Positions 34,801-44,540 are shown, counted from the first letter of the stretch. The stretch: 64,000 bases of DNA from Linyphia triangularis (GCA_963978545.1 OZ021732.1:62472714-62536713); one strand, 5' to 3'. Numbers and translations: made by a program. Notes: generated by a model from the sequence alone, not told the origin.

Positions 34801-35754
34801 AAGGCAATCATTAAGAGAAGGTTTACTTCCTTCCCTGGCAGATGCATCAAATACGGGGCGGATCTTAGTAGTTTTAGAAGGTGTATACACTGGTCTATGG
34901 GGCATATAATAACCATCATTTTTAATTTCATTATCTGGGACCTTTTCAATGATTTTTAACCTCTCCCATTCTTTAAATACAGCAACATAGGATTCAAGAC
35001 AGTCCTTATCAATTATACCTTGACACATTCGTTTGTGTCTTTTCAATGTTAAACTTTTATTACTTGGTAATTTGCTTTCAGTTTTAAATGGCAAGGACAA
35101 TTCATATCTACCATCTGGAAGCACATTTAAATTATTCTCAAATTGCTCAATTGCTTTTGCATAACGCATGTTTCCTTTTAAATTCTCCACTGGATCTCGA
35201 ATACCTATTGTTTCCAGATCCCACAATTCTTTGATATTAAAAGTGGACAATTGTGTGGATAACATACTTACCACTGGTTTTGACAATTGTCTTTCACTTA
35301 TAGCAGGCACTGACATTACAACATGTTCCCTAAAATTTTCTTTAATTTTACCCATTAAAGTATATCCTAACTTGGTTTCAACAGCCGTTAAACCACATTC
35401 GAGTGTAATGCTCATACCCGTTAAGATTAACCCAATAGAATCGGTTCCCATTAGTAAATCGATTTCATAATGTGACGAATAAATATCAGGTACATCAATA
35501 TATTTTTCTTTTAGTTCTGATAGTACCAATATATTCCTAACCTTAGGTAGACACCCACAAATTTTATTCTCTGAAAGAACTGGAATTTTACAAGAAAAGT
35601 CACCCTTTAAACTACTTATTTCGACATTATAGAGGGAATGTTGCTTGGGACCCGTCTGCTTCCCCCCAAACAAACCGTGTAACATGATTTGTTTTGCTAC
35701 AGGTGTCAAGTTCAATTTTTCGATTGCCCGTTGAGTAAAAGTAGGAATTTTCAC
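31882..35754 (-). CDS. pol: BEL/Pao pol: peptidase remainder, RT, RNase H, integrase, DUF5641
   Basis: 1290 codons open without a stop; the nominal first codon is GTG, so the frame is probably reached from gag. The N-terminal part continues the A17-type aspartic peptidase (IDLLMGTDSIGLIL, about 98-111). RT has VFDASAREGSKPSLN (301-315) and an active-site box YVDN (419-422) in place of YVDD. RNase H has FVDAS (581-585), TDSM (655-658) and NPADVLSRG (698-706). Integrase has an HHCC finger (about 876-913) and D945, D1004, E1050 (VDLAG, YSDNG, GGWWE). A DUF5641-like C end (about 1165-1255, including WPLAKVLELIPGRDG) closes the protein. This enzyme set would copy and insert the element. Apart from the frame break at its start it looks intact. 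Confidence 0.93.
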   Translation of the reverse strand: MKIPTFTQRAIEKLNLTPVAKQIMLHGLFGGKQTGPKQHSLYNVEISSLKGDFSCKIPVLSENKICGCLPKVRNILVLSELKEKYIDVPDIYSSHYEIDLLMGTDSIGLILTGMSITLECGLTAVETKLGYTLMGKIKENFREHVVMSVPAISERQLSKPVVSMLSTQLSTFNIKELWDLETIGIRDPVENLKGNMRYAKAIEQFENNLNVLPDGRYELSLPFKTESKLPSNKSLTLKRHKRMCQGIIDKDCLESYVAVFKEWERLKIIEKVPDNEIKNDGYYMPHRPVYTPSKTTKIRPVFDASAREGSKPSLNDCLHRGPNLIELIPDILDRFRVYPIGISGDIEKAFLQLSITPKHKDFLRFFYPHESEEIIYRHCRVVFGVCSSPFLLAASIKHLLEHSPPQYRDLVNKLRHSFYVDNCVTGVFHAQEIHPFISKSEEIMKMGCFNLRAWESNVKGQGVTKSEGDTNVLGVVWNLDRDTLRCFIDKEQLGKTEQLTKRSMLSAIQRIFDPIGILTAATLQPKVWLQETWKLKLSWDDPLPPDLYNKFNKWFTDISLLEGLEIPRYCEANSSSDMHVFVDASKTAFAACVFLRSKTPFGIKLHLIRAKARVAPSKTVSIPRLELLACCVGARLAKSIQKALDLPDLTTTFWTDSMVALYWIKHYGEWSIFVANRVREIGEITPSENWRHVPGHLNPADVLSRGCSPRYLLDSKWCEGPAWLIEDSKNWPTTEINCAVKEVDSERRKVKLCHINVNNEEWYSNKLSNYHSIIRLTAWIKRFLDNCRKTPENRATGKLSCTEIERAEKVLIRSEQSKFFPDPNCVPIINVFKDDEGLLRVKTRITERKDDHCFLSPILLPENCTLTVRLIQYLHHTNCHAGTQILLSIIREKYWILKARKTVRNIVRKCVRCRRYSAKPAVTEPVALPPDRVRDTNVFEVLGVDLAGPLFLQNGEKVWIVLYTCAVFREVHLELITSLSTENFLLSFRRFIARRGRPKIVYSDNGTNFRGAVAEFKNLDWESIERETEIQQIKWKFIPPTAAWWGGWWERLIRVVKDLLKRTLGNAILSYEELLTVLCDCESIINSRPLTYISEDSEDLVAITPAMFLMSNSSLDVTDLDLSDFAKFQKRVKFWSKLLKDLRSRFRKEYLGLLVEKSQKPSSRFFTVGEVVLIENPNKKRLYWPLAKVLELIPGRDGKIRSLRLKCGNSIIIRRIQRVFPLEVQSEDIPVAVTTPSDVPDVTDDPVQGPVNAESIPDASADDIHGISRYGRKVKPPKRLDLLNVTLFFE

Positions 35755-37180
35755 TACCGCTGTCCAGAAGGCAGCGCAAAACCAGCTCTTTATTTTTATG
35801 ACTAATTTTAATCATAATTGTTTGTAAATATATATTGGATACTTCTGACTGATTAGAAAGCGTATTGCCTATAACTGTGATACTAGGATCAGATTCTACT
35901 TTAATGTCTTCAACTTTAATGTCCTCTTTTTTGGGACACATTAAACTTTGATGGGATTTGTCATCGCAAAAACCGCATTTAATGAATTTATTTCGACAAA
36001 ATCGTGCCGAATGGTTTAATTTAAAACATTTAAAACAAGCTTTATTTTTTATAAGAATACTCTTCTTATCCTTTAAAGACATTTTCTGCGCCAAAAAACA
36101 GTCAGAACTAAAGTGATTTTGTTTTGAACAAAATATACATTTAAATTTGGCTGGCCCCTCTTCCTTACCTGCATTAATCAAGACTGCATTTGTGGGCAAA
36201 GATGGCTCCTCATCCCTGCGGTTTGGTAAAATCTTCTGTGGCACTCCAAGTCCCGAGCGAGCAAGTATGATCATCTCCTCACTTTGCACCTCCGAGCGAA
36301 GGAAGGACATTAATCTTTCCAAAGAACGCACGCTTGCGTCAGCTGTTCCACTGGATGCCTCATCAATGGATCGACTCCTTTCCCAGGCACGCAGCACCTG
36401 TTCCGGAAGGCAGGACTCCACCAGGGGTTCCAGAAAATCGGCAAACTTTTCTTTCGTGCGCCCCAAACTTTCCAAAGCAAGTAGCTTACTCTCAAGTAAG
36501 TCATACAGTTCAGATAGGTCGACTTTTCCTTTGCCGGATGCGTTTTTCATAACCAAGCTTAGAAGGTCCCGTACATAAATTTGAACGAGTAATTCATCAC
36601 GACCAAATCTATCCTTCAGTTGAATGATAACTTTTGAATAGTTTTCTCTCGTGGGCGGGTAGCTTTCTACCAGCCTCGCCGCTTTAGATTTTGGCACTAC
36701 ACTTTGTAACAAATACTGGAATTTATCTTCATCCGGAATATTGTCATCGCTATGAATTTTGCTAAATTGCGACCAAAAGGCTAGAAAATCCTTCGGCTCA
36801 CCTGTAAATCTTTTCAACTCCAAACGGGGTAACTTAAATTTACGTTTTTCTTCCATCGCGTTAGCACTTTTCGATGCGTCAATATTCATGTTAATTTTTA
36901 ATTCCAGCTGTGTCGAGACCGCACAAAATCTGTCCCTGTAGGTTTCCGCTTTTGCAAAATCTTCATCGTAATTCGTCGTCAAATCTTCATCATCCAAGAG
37001 AGCTTGTGCAATGTTCTCCTGTACGGCTTCCAGGCGAGAAAATTTATCCAATAATTGTTTTTCCAAAAGACATAGTTGGTTTACCGTAGTTTCATCATTT
37101 CGTAAAACCTCTTCAACATTATTGGCACACACCGTGAATGATTGTCTCAACGCTTTGCGTTTCGTGTTTTCTCCTTCCAT
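35627..37180 (-). CDS. gag: BEL/Pao gag with zinc knuckles and start of the peptidase
   Basis: 517 aa from the ATG at 37178-37180 (an upstream in-frame TTG is not a likely start). The central part LPRLELKRFTGEP...FLAFWSQF matches the DUF1759 capsid-like region of BEL/Pao gag. Three CCHC-type knuckles follow (CIFCSKQNHFSSDC, CFKCFKLNHSARFC, CGFCDDKSHQSLMC). Near the end, LRCLLDSGSENSY is the aspartic-peptidase catalytic segment (D-S-G). Just after it, at a run of four T on the minus strand (plus 35737-35740), the homologous reading continues in the +1 frame, which is the pol ORF; the last roughly 37 codons of gag past that point are non-homologous. Confidence 0.9.
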   Translation of the reverse strand: MEGENTKRKALRQSFTVCANNVEEVLRNDETTVNQLCLLEKQLLDKFSRLEAVQENIAQALLDDEDLTTNYDEDFAKAETYRDRFCAVSTQLELKINMNIDASKSANAMEEKRKFKLPRLELKRFTGEPKDFLAFWSQFSKIHSDDNIPDEDKFQYLLQSVVPKSKAARLVESYPPTRENYSKVIIQLKDRFGRDELLVQIYVRDLLSLVMKNASGKGKVDLSELYDLLESKLLALESLGRTKEKFADFLEPLVESCLPEQVLRAWERSRSIDEASSGTADASVRSLERLMSFLRSEVQSEEMIILARSGLGVPQKILPNRRDEEPSLPTNAVLINAGKEEGPAKFKCIFCSKQNHFSSDCFLAQKMSLKDKKSILIKNKACFKCFKLNHSARFCRNKFIKCGFCDDKSHQSLMCPKKEDIKVEDIKVESDPSITVIGNTLSNQSEVSNIYLQTIMIKISHKNKELVLRCLLDSGSENSYFYSTGNRKIELDTCSKTNHVTRFVWGEADGSQATFPL

Positions 37181-37208
37181 AGTCAATCTTTAAATCGTTT
37201 TAAAGTCA

Positions 37209-37224
37209 AAAGTCACGGACGCCA
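37209..37224 (-). promoter_or_regulatory. Primer-binding site of BEL/Pao element
   Basis: On the minus strand TGGCGTCCGTGACTTT, 10 nt inside the 5' LTR and about 30 nt before the gag ATG. It begins with TGG as required for pairing with a tRNA 3' end. Confidence 0.65.
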
Positions 37225-37234
37225 CAAAAATATA

Positions 37235-37501
37235 TGTAGGATCTCACTTGGATCCTTTTTCAGGTTCAAATTATGGAAGGTAACAAACACCAGCACACTT
37301 AAGAAACGAGAGCAAAATCTTTCACGTCATTCTTTTAATTACAAAAAGTTTAGAACTAAAACAAGAACATATATAAAATAACCGTTTTTACATTCTAAAA
37401 AAAAGATTATCGTCTGCACTTTTTCAGTTCGTAACAGAATTCAGAACAAGCCGAATAGTACAAAAGTCAATTCTTATAAGCAACTCCATGATGACGTAAC
37501 A
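37235..37501 (-). repeat. 5' LTR of BEL/Pao element
   Basis: 267 bp, TGTTACG...CCTACA on the minus strand. It carries one short insertion (aaacaag region near 37357) relative to the other LTR. Confidence 0.9.
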
Positions 37502-37506
37502 GATGT

Positions 37507-37763
37507 CGTAATCTTTCTGTTGGAGTCTCCCTCCTTGATTGGTTGTTTTCAGATTATCTGGCGCCGTCAGCAACACGAAGGCTATAATGCGCCGAAACAT
37601 TCGTCATTAGACAAGTCAACATACATTTACAAATACCCATGCCTAACACGGGACTCGAACCCTGAAACCTCGTGGTCTGGAAGCTAGCACACTAACCACT
37701 ATACCGTTTGGTCGGCGTCTCCCTCCTTGAATTTTGAGTTGGATGAAACATAGCTTCATCACA
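37507..37763 (-). repeat. Family-R LTR remnant, second part
   Basis: Continues the LTR broken at 31594: gtcgtaatc...ttggagtctccctcc and catagcttcatcaca match 2088-2149. Interrupted by a SINE at 37539-37716. Confidence 0.7.
37539..37716 (-). mobile_element. tRNA-derived SINE, copy 4, with 14-bp TSD
   Basis: Exact gtctccctccttga duplications at 37525-37538 and 37717-37730. The B box region has one extra base (ggactcgaaccctgaaacc on the plus strand), so this copy is mildly decayed. Confidence 0.9.
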
Positions 37764-39879
37764 GTTACTATTTACCTGTTATGTTAAAAAAGATCTGCCA
37801 GCACGGTTTTCACGCTTTTCGTTTTCTAGCTGGATATGGGTTATTTTGAAATGTTTTTAATAAATTGTATGCAGCTTTTTATGGTGTTGTTGAATTCTTA
37901 AGTACATTATCACCTTCTGAATTTATATTGTGGATTGCAGAAAAGATAAGCCACACTTGCATGAGAAATATTTAAAACAATAGTTAATATTTAAAAATTA
38001 ATAATAATATTTAAAAGTTAATAAAAACATGTTTAAAAAGTTAAAAGTGAGAAATATTAAAAAGTTCGCTTATAATAGCATCAACTACATGAAGTTTAAC
38101 TTCAAAACGTTATTCCTAATTTTGAGCTCAGCTTCTTTGTTTAGCATGGCAATATAATATAAGGAGTCAAAATTATTAAATTATTGATGTTTAAGTTTAA
38201 ACTGACGAAATCGTAACGCCTTTCTTCTACATAGAAACTCTGCCATAAAAACTGAAAACTTACACTATAGAAAATAAAAGTTGGAACCATTTTAGACAGC
38301 TTAAAAGTAAAAGTATCAGTTTACCCTGGGCCTAATGTCCAAGCCCATTACATTTTCTTTAAAGTTTTATAAAACATCGATACATCCATGCAACTGAGCA
38401 ACATCAGCATTACATCTCTTTTTACACAAGTAGATGGAGCAAGCACATGCCCACACAATGCCTTTACCACGCATGTCCAAACAATAAGTGGGGACGGACC
38501 CCGAACCACACTTTTAACCAATTGAAAACAATACTCTTGGACTTAAGATCGACGGTTAAAATTGTTAAGATAAATGAATTTATTTGTTTTTCTCTTTGAG
38601 TGTTTTTAACGCTCCATTTAAAAACGAACGCTTAATTTATTTGAAATGCGACCCAGGTTAATGAACATTTGGATATTACCAATTTAGCTCGTTTGATCTA
38701 AGTAAGTTTCTTGTAGCGAATCTTTGTATTTCATTTGCAAATAAAATTAAAGCTCTAAGACAACAAATAACAAATAAGTTTCTGTAATTCTTAACGCTAC
38801 TCATAAATTATTTGTAAAATAATCGATGACAAATTGGGTTGTGGTGACGGAGAAAAAATAATGCAATTCCTTATCCGCAATTTTTTTTTCCATTTTTGGA
38901 ATCGGATTGGAATTTTGTCCTGCCTTTTTGAAAGTTGGAAATAGTCATATTTATTGAGAGAAATTTATTTTTAGAAATATTAGGAAAAGAGTTAATAACG
39001 TCGATGACAAATTGGGTTGTGGTGGCGGAGTAAAAATAATAGAATTCCTTATCTGTAATTTTTTTTCAATATTTGGTTCTTTGATTGATTTATCTAATAA
39101 GGTTGAATTCTTCAAAATATTTTCAAGATTTTGGTTTTCTTGTTGAAAATGTGGTTAAAAGTAGGTTAGTTTGGGTCTTGCCTCGAGTGCACAATGGTAT
39201 AGTTCCATACCTACATTTCGTACCGCAACATAACAAATTCTGAAAATAATCACTTTTGCTCATCGTTAATATAGCCAAGTTTCGTAGCACAGACAACCTT
39301 TGTGATATCTGAGGATTTTCGAGCATTTTCAAATAATCATGATATCCAAATTACATCGTAAAGCCGAATTTGAATGTCATGCAGAAATCATGTCAATCTG
39401 AAAATATGTATTTTAATCGTACTGAGAAATATATTTTGCTCTTTAGTCTTTAGATGATATTTTATTAATTTGTGATTTTTTATTTGTACTTTAACATTGA
39501 TAAAAAAAAGTAACAGAATTGGATAGTTTGATTCAATTTTTTGCGGCATAGGAATATAAATTTGTAAGTATCTGATATATTTTATCAATAAAATAAATGT
39601 TAAAACAAATGTTGTACTTAAATGAGTATTCAAACAATTATTACTAAAAAAAAATTCGCACATACTTTCAGCTTCCTTTAAAGAACCTAGTTGACGCTGT
39701 AGAGCGAGAACTCATATTAAGTAAATTTTAAACTATTGGTTTTGGTGTATTCTGACCACCAAGAAGGCGCAACCCCATGCGGCCCCCCCCCCACCCTTTT
39801 TCTTTCTTTCTATTTTAGGTTTGGCGAGTAGCAGCATAAGGACGTACTTAATCCATCATGTAAAGGAGTCAAGCAAACG
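37764..39879. other. AT-rich intergenic DNA with a direct repeat
   Basis: No gene seen. tcgatgacaaattgggttg plus about 60 further bases occurs at 38823 and again at 39001, 178 bp apart, with minor differences. A C-rich tract lies at 39781. Confidence 0.6.
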
Positions 39880-39995
39880 CCAACAGAACCTGAAATGTCA
39901 TCATTGCGCTAGTCTGCATCTTAGCAGAGAATGCACGGGAAAAAACAACTCCGAACTGTGTTGTAATAGGCAACCTCATCATTCAGACGACCGCT
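39880..39995 (+). pseudogene. Jockey-like ORF1 zinc-knuckle fragment
   Basis: One frame reads CHHCASLHLSREC, then a spacer and CCNRQPHHSDD before a stop. It lines up with the second and third knuckles of the intact ORF1 just downstream (CRHCSEQHPSREC and CINCKGNHPSS). It is the eroded tail of a preceding copy and ends about 60 bp before the next ORF1 start. Confidence 0.65.
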
Positions 39996-40051
39996 AGCTG
40001 AGAGACTAGTCGCTCTGATCTACTGCTCCTGTAGCTGATTCCTGTTTTTCT

Positions 40052-41350
40052 ATGATTACTGAAACCGATCTTGATGGTTTCTTTGGGGGTGTACCGATTG
40101 TACCCGTCTCAACTCCTGTAGTTGAGCCTCCTATTATCCTGAACCTGCCTCCTAACCTCGTGCCTGATTACCATTCAATGACTGACTGCGCCGATTTGAA
40201 AACTTTTCGATTTCCTAACAGCACGAAGGGAAAAGCCTCGCTCCAAGTCCTGCACAGGTCTATGCTGGACCATGGCTGCGAGGTTTTTGCCCGTTTTCAT
40301 AACAACCATTATGAAATATTTCCTCAAAACTTGAACGAGGAAATTTTCATTTCCAATTTCGTTAGTTCAGAGGAACATTCATTCCCGCTAACCAAACTGG
40401 CCCCAGTGCCCAGATCCACCTTCAAAGTAGTTGTTAGGGGCTTGCCCTTCAACTCTACTGAGAAGGAAATTTTCGACTTCTTAAACACCAAATATCCTGA
40501 CTTCAAAATTTGCCACGTGCTCCAAATGAAGAATCGTCACGGGAAAAAGATTCCCCTCTTCACCTTGGAGTTTCCTAAATCTGCTGACTACAATGCCATC
40601 CTCGCATGCAAATCTATTCTCTACTTACAAATTACAATCGAGAAAATCAATGGCAAGAAGGTTTCGGGACCCAAGCAGTGCTTTAAGTGCCAGCGTTGGG
40701 GGTCCCACCTCTCAGTCACTTGCCCGTATCCCACCAGATGTCGCCACTGCTCTGAACAGCACCCCAGTCGGGAGTGTCCTAATAAGAGCGGTGTGCGGCG
40801 GTGCATCAATTGCAAAGGCAATCATCCCTCTTCTGCACATTCCTGTAAATTTTATATTGACCAACTTAATCTACGACGGCCTAGTGGTTCCGGGGTCAAG
40901 AAGGCGACCCCCGCCACGAAGCCAATTTTCACTCCCCGACCCATTGTTTTAAACCAAATTACTAAGCGCACGTATGCCAGTGTTGCTTCGCAAGCTTCTG
41001 TTAATTCTGGTCCCAAACTAGTCAAAAATCAGGCATCCAATACTGATGTCAGTATTCCTGATCAACCCATATTCATGGAAGTTGAACGTGTTATGGTGGA
41101 TAAAGCCACCAGCACTAAACAAATTTCCAAAATTCAAACTGCTGATGCCAGCACTCAACCTCTTCTTTCGAACAGTTATCTGAAAGAGTTAGAGCTGTAT
41201 CATTTTGCAATTGGCAAAATGATGGATATCATTCACAAGGATTTCCAAACCTCCGACATGTTCCGAACTGCGGATCACATTTCTCACTTCAAACTTAATA
41301 AATATCTAAATCCCATCCGGGAATTATGTGATACCATTACTCTCTTTTAA
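40052..41350 (+). CDS. Intact Jockey-type non-LTR ORF1 (nucleic-acid-binding, PRE_C2HC + three knuckles)
   Basis: 432 aa from the ATG at 40052. Residues 124-205 (STFKVVVRGLPFNSTEKEIF onward) form an RRM-like PRE_C2HC region as in ORF1 of Jockey and X-element LINEs. Three CCHC-type knuckles follow at 210-224 (CFKCQRWGSHLSVTC), 230-242 (CRHCSEQHPSREC) and 251-265 (CINCKGNHPSSAHSC). The C end is Ser/Thr/Lys-rich, then helical. Such proteins bind element RNA and act as a chaperone during target-primed reverse transcription. No ORF2 (endonuclease/RT) follows: a roughly 200-bp 3' region ends in a TCAG tetranucleotide run. The copy is therefore non-autonomous, yet its frame is intact. Confidence 0.88.
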   Translation: MITETDLDGFFGGVPIVPVSTPVVEPPIILNLPPNLVPDYHSMTDCADLKTFRFPNSTKGKASLQVLHRSMLDHGCEVFARFHNNHYEIFPQNLNEEIFISNFVSSEEHSFPLTKLAPVPRSTFKVVVRGLPFNSTEKEIFDFLNTKYPDFKICHVLQMKNRHGKKIPLFTLEFPKSADYNAILACKSILYLQITIEKINGKKVSGPKQCFKCQRWGSHLSVTCPYPTRCRHCSEQHPSRECPNKSGVRRCINCKGNHPSSAHSCKFYIDQLNLRRPSGSGVKKATPATKPIFTPRPIVLNQITKRTYASVASQASVNSGPKLVKNQASNTDVSIPDQPIFMEVERVMVDKATSTKQISKIQTADASTQPLLSNSYLKELELYHFAIGKMMDIIHKDFQTSDMFRTADHISHFKLNKYLNPIRELCDTITLF

Positions 41351-41573
41351 GTCAACGATGTGTTGGCTCCGCCTCCCCAACTGATGCTGGTTGTTGTTTG
41401 GTCGGGATGTTTCCTGACTTTCTGGTTTAACTTTTTGCTTCCCTTTATTTTTCTTCGTTTTAATTTTATGTCTTACAATAGCAGCTATGTTGCTTTTTAC
41501 TTTTATCCTGGAGGTTGCACGGCCATTCTGGCCGTCGGAACTCCAAGAACCCCAAATCAGTCAGTCAGTCAGT
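41351..41573 (+). other. 3' region of the ORF1-only element ending in (TCAG)4
   Basis: Contains a small hairpin around acggccattctggccgt and ends with four TCAG units (41558-41573), the simple-sequence tail expected for a non-LTR element. The next ORF1 fragment follows directly. Confidence 0.55.
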
Positions 41574-42302
41574 GTTGTAATAGTAAAGCAAATCATGCAG
41601 GCTCTTTGCTATGCTGCCCAGCAAGTAATGCCCTTCTCCAACTAAGTAGGAATTCGACTGTCAAAAGAACGACTAAGAATCCTGCTCGCAAGAACGTTAG
41701 TAACAGAGGATTGAGCGGTCCAGTGGTCAAGGAGGCGATCACCACGGTTCCTTCCTCATCAACCAAACAACCTTCTTAGCTAACTTACGCCACCGTTGCT
41801 TCCCAGGTTTGTTCGGACTACCAAACGGTATAGTGGTTAGCGTGCTAGCTTCCAGACCGCGAGGTTGCGGGTTCGAGTCTCGTGTAAGGCATGGGTGTTT
41901 GTAAATGTATGTTAGCTTGTCTAATGACGAATGTTTCGGCGCATTATAGCCCTCGTGTTGCTGACGGCGCCAGATAATCTGAAAACAACCAACCCAGGCC
42001 TGTTCAAGTTCTGGACCTAGGGTTAAAGACTAGGGACCAAGTCAATTATGACTGATCGTGTCTTCTCCGAGAATCCTCATGCACTTCACATCAATTCCTT
42101 AGTCAATATGAAGGCCGGGGATGAAGTCGAATGCGCATCAGTTTCTGTGCAAACTGAGTTATTCGCTTCTAAGGACATGGATGTCTTCGCCCTCCAATTT
42201 GTCACCTTTGATGAACTAACGAATCGGATCAAACAAAGGTTAGATTCTTTTAATGACTTCCTCGAGGTGGCATTGAATTATCCTGAATATTACCCATTGT
42301 AA
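41574..42302 (+). pseudogene. Second, broken ORF1 copy, split by a SINE
   Basis: Starts inside the third knuckle (CCNSKANHAGSLLC, equivalent to CINCKGNHPSSAHSC), then a Lys/Ser-rich stretch and TYATVASQ (equivalent to TYASVASQ). A SINE interrupts it at 41815-41992. The C-terminal part is still open from ATG 42048 to 42302 (84 aa, ending NYPEYYPL). It is clearly the same family but too diverged to be a recent duplicate of 40052-41350. Confidence 0.7.
41815..41992 (+). mobile_element. tRNA-derived SINE, copy 5, plus strand
   Basis: Head accaaacggtatagtggtta, B box GGTTCGAGTCT (last base changed), 3' end agataatctgaaaacaacc. Flanked by cccaggtttgttc (41802-41814) and cccaggcctgttc (41993-42005), two mismatches, suggesting an older insertion. 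Confidence 0.85.
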
Positions 42303-42505
42303 CAGTTCTTCAGGAAATACCCCTTTTAATCACAGTGATTGTTTTCTTGCGCCATGTTGCATATTCTTTGAAGTTTGATTTCTTATTACCAAAGTCGGTA
42401 TTTGATTTGTTGCTCTTTCAAGTCCTTCAAATTGTAGGATTTTTACTGGTTAACACTGTGTAAGCCACGCCTCCTCGCTTGGCTTGCGCGTTGCTTTTTT
42501 ACTTT

Positions 42506-42650
42506 GGTTGGTTGTTTTCAGATTATCTAGTACCTTCAGCAACACGAGGGCTATAATGCGCCGAAACATTCGTCATTAGACAAGCCAACATGCATTTACA
42601 AACACCCATGTCTAACACGGGACTCGAACTCTCAACCTCGCGGTCTAGAC
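42506..42650 (-). mobile_element. tRNA-derived SINE, copy 6, 5'-truncated
   Basis: Contains the body and the B-box half but lacks the A-box part of the tRNA head. Flanked by ttttttacttt on both sides (just before 42506 and from about 42651). 5' truncation is usual for target-primed insertion. Confidence 0.85.
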
Positions 42651-43004
42651 TTTTTTTACTTTATTTCAATTGTTTAGACTATGGTCAGCATAACTTTCTG
42701 CTATATCGTTTGCGTTCTTTTTATTAATTTATCGAATACTAAGCCATATATTTCACCCTCATGTTTTCCAATTCTTAGACAGCGGTACAATCAGCTTCGC
42801 TGCTAGGTCCGCAAACATCGTTATTTTTGACCAACAGAACTTGAACAGCGCATAGTGAGGCAGAATTACAAAAAAGCTGACTAAAAAATGAAAAAAAAAA
42901 AAAAAATCCTAATCAAATCACATGGTTTTGTTAACAAGTATCTTGAGCATCTGGTTCCACACTTTTTAGCTGTTTCATGAGTTTTTCGGCGCAGCTGTTA
43001 ATGG

Positions 43005-43345
43005 TGAAAGTTTTAACTTTCAGAAACGTTTTCATCAAAGCGCATATTTTCTTCGGAACGACTGCTTTTTAATACGCTTTTATTAGCTTCAGACGTATGT
43101 ATGTATGTTAGTATGTAACGGAATCTTTGAACATGATTTTGACCACCTTCAAAACGTCGGATTAACTCGAAATTTGGCATACTTATTAAGGACCGATGAC
43201 AATTCAATAATTCAATAAGTTTGTCGCTTTATCACAAGGATTAGCTCGTGTTGCCCTTGCGGCGTTAAATTCGAACCAACCAACCTTCTCCGGAATCGAA
43301 CCCTGGTGTGCCGTTTGAAAGATTTGTCGTTTGAACGACGGTTAT
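43005..43345 (-). repeat. Probable second SINE/LINE-tail family with tRNA-like B box
   Basis: On the minus strand it contains GGTTCGATTCC (43292-43302) in a tRNA-like context, then ttggttggttcg, gccgcaagggcaacacgag and a tail with the catacatacatac microsatellite near 43100. The order resembles a tRNA-derived SINE different from the main family. The boundaries and the A box are not certain. Confidence 0.4.
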
Positions 43346-44540
43346 ACAAAGCGTGTTTTTTTTAGTCGCATTATCCTTACCAGGATCTTCAGGATTAGTG
43401 ATTTTTCATATTCAGAGACAAGGTAGTGTTTTGTGCCTAGTAATACGTCGTGTACTAAGGCATACACATGACTTAAATTTGAGACAAGCATGTGACTATT
43501 GGCAGAAACAACTGGAGAGTTTTGTACACTAACTAAAAAAAAAATATAGTTTACAGAAAAAATAATTAATAGTTTAAAAACTAAAAAAACACGCTTTGGT
43601 GGAAGCAAGTGGTTAGTAGAACGTAATTTTTTTCCCCTTAATTTTTGGGTTAATTTTAATATTTTTTATTCACTTCAGAAAAAGCCCCTTAAATATTCAC
43701 TGGATTTTTTAATGACATTACACATATTTTAATAAAAACGTTTGATAAGATCACCTTGGGTCATTCAACTTTTTATATAGTTTGAAAGCACATTTAATTG
43801 TGCATTAGAGACTGCTTACACATCTTGCCGAAATTTGCCGATTTGACTGTAAATCCATTCCAAAAAATCCCAAATAACTTCATTTGTTAATAACTGTATT
43901 AAGGATATAATCTAAATAAATAGTTAGGCGCATTGTAAACAAATTTCATGAACAGAATAAAATTATTTTTAAGTTAATAGTTATTGAAATATTTTAAGTT
44001 GAGCTCAAATTTTATAATATTTATTTAAACTATAATTTTATTTCAATTTATTGCAAAAAATACATGCAGATTTTACATGTGAAAAGTTATAAGAACCGTA
44101 TATAAATCTATAAAAATATATATATTTTTTTTTTTTTTTTTTTTTTTTTTACATACCAATAAGTTTCAAACATCACACACAATCAAGTTAAGTCAAGTTT
44201 ATAAAATACTAGAAATCCTTTAGATTTGTAAAATAGTTTCTTGTTTAAAGGTTCAATAGAAAATTATATATATATATATCTATATATTTTTTTTTAAAGG
44301 AAGTAGTTTGAAATATTTTTAAACATCCCATCATTTATGCGCGTTAAAAAAATCTGGAGCTTAAAATACAAAAAAATTACGAACTGTACAATATTTACCT
44401 CGAATCCAAGATATGTTGATATAATTTTTAAACCCTATAAGCAAAAATTGGCAAGCCAGCAACAGAACTGGAAATGCTTTTCAAACTAAAAATAATGAAT
44501 GACTGAATAATTGTGTTAACTTTCCATTATATTTAAAAAG
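43346..44540. other. AT-rich intergenic DNA with poly-T and AT tracts
   Basis: Long poly-T at about 44127-44150, preceded by an AT tract, and another AT tract near 44268. No gene seen. Confidence 0.5.

Larger units (their letters stand above)
31595..37501 (-). mobile_element. Near-complete BEL/Pao LTR retrotransposon with 5-bp TSD
   Basis: Two closely similar LTRs (31595-31855 and 37235-37501) bracket gag and pol on the minus strand. The insertion is flanked by gatgt (31590-31594 and 37502-37506). The order LTR, primer-binding site, gag, pol, polypurine tract, LTR is complete. The LTRs differ at only a few positions by eye (a 6-7-bp indel and about three substitutions), so the insertion is recent. 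The only clear lesion is a one-base frame change between gag and pol. Confidence 0.93.

Noticed and set aside
36147..36578. 143-aa plus-strand frame in the BEL element
   Set aside because: Antisense shadow of the gag frame, with no domain of its own; the same applies to other plus-strand frames between 32000 and 37200.
30613..37768. gttac as TSD of the split family-R LTR
   Set aside because: gttac follows 37763 and also occurs near 30613, but the sequence after the latter does not begin with TG and does not align with the R LTR end.
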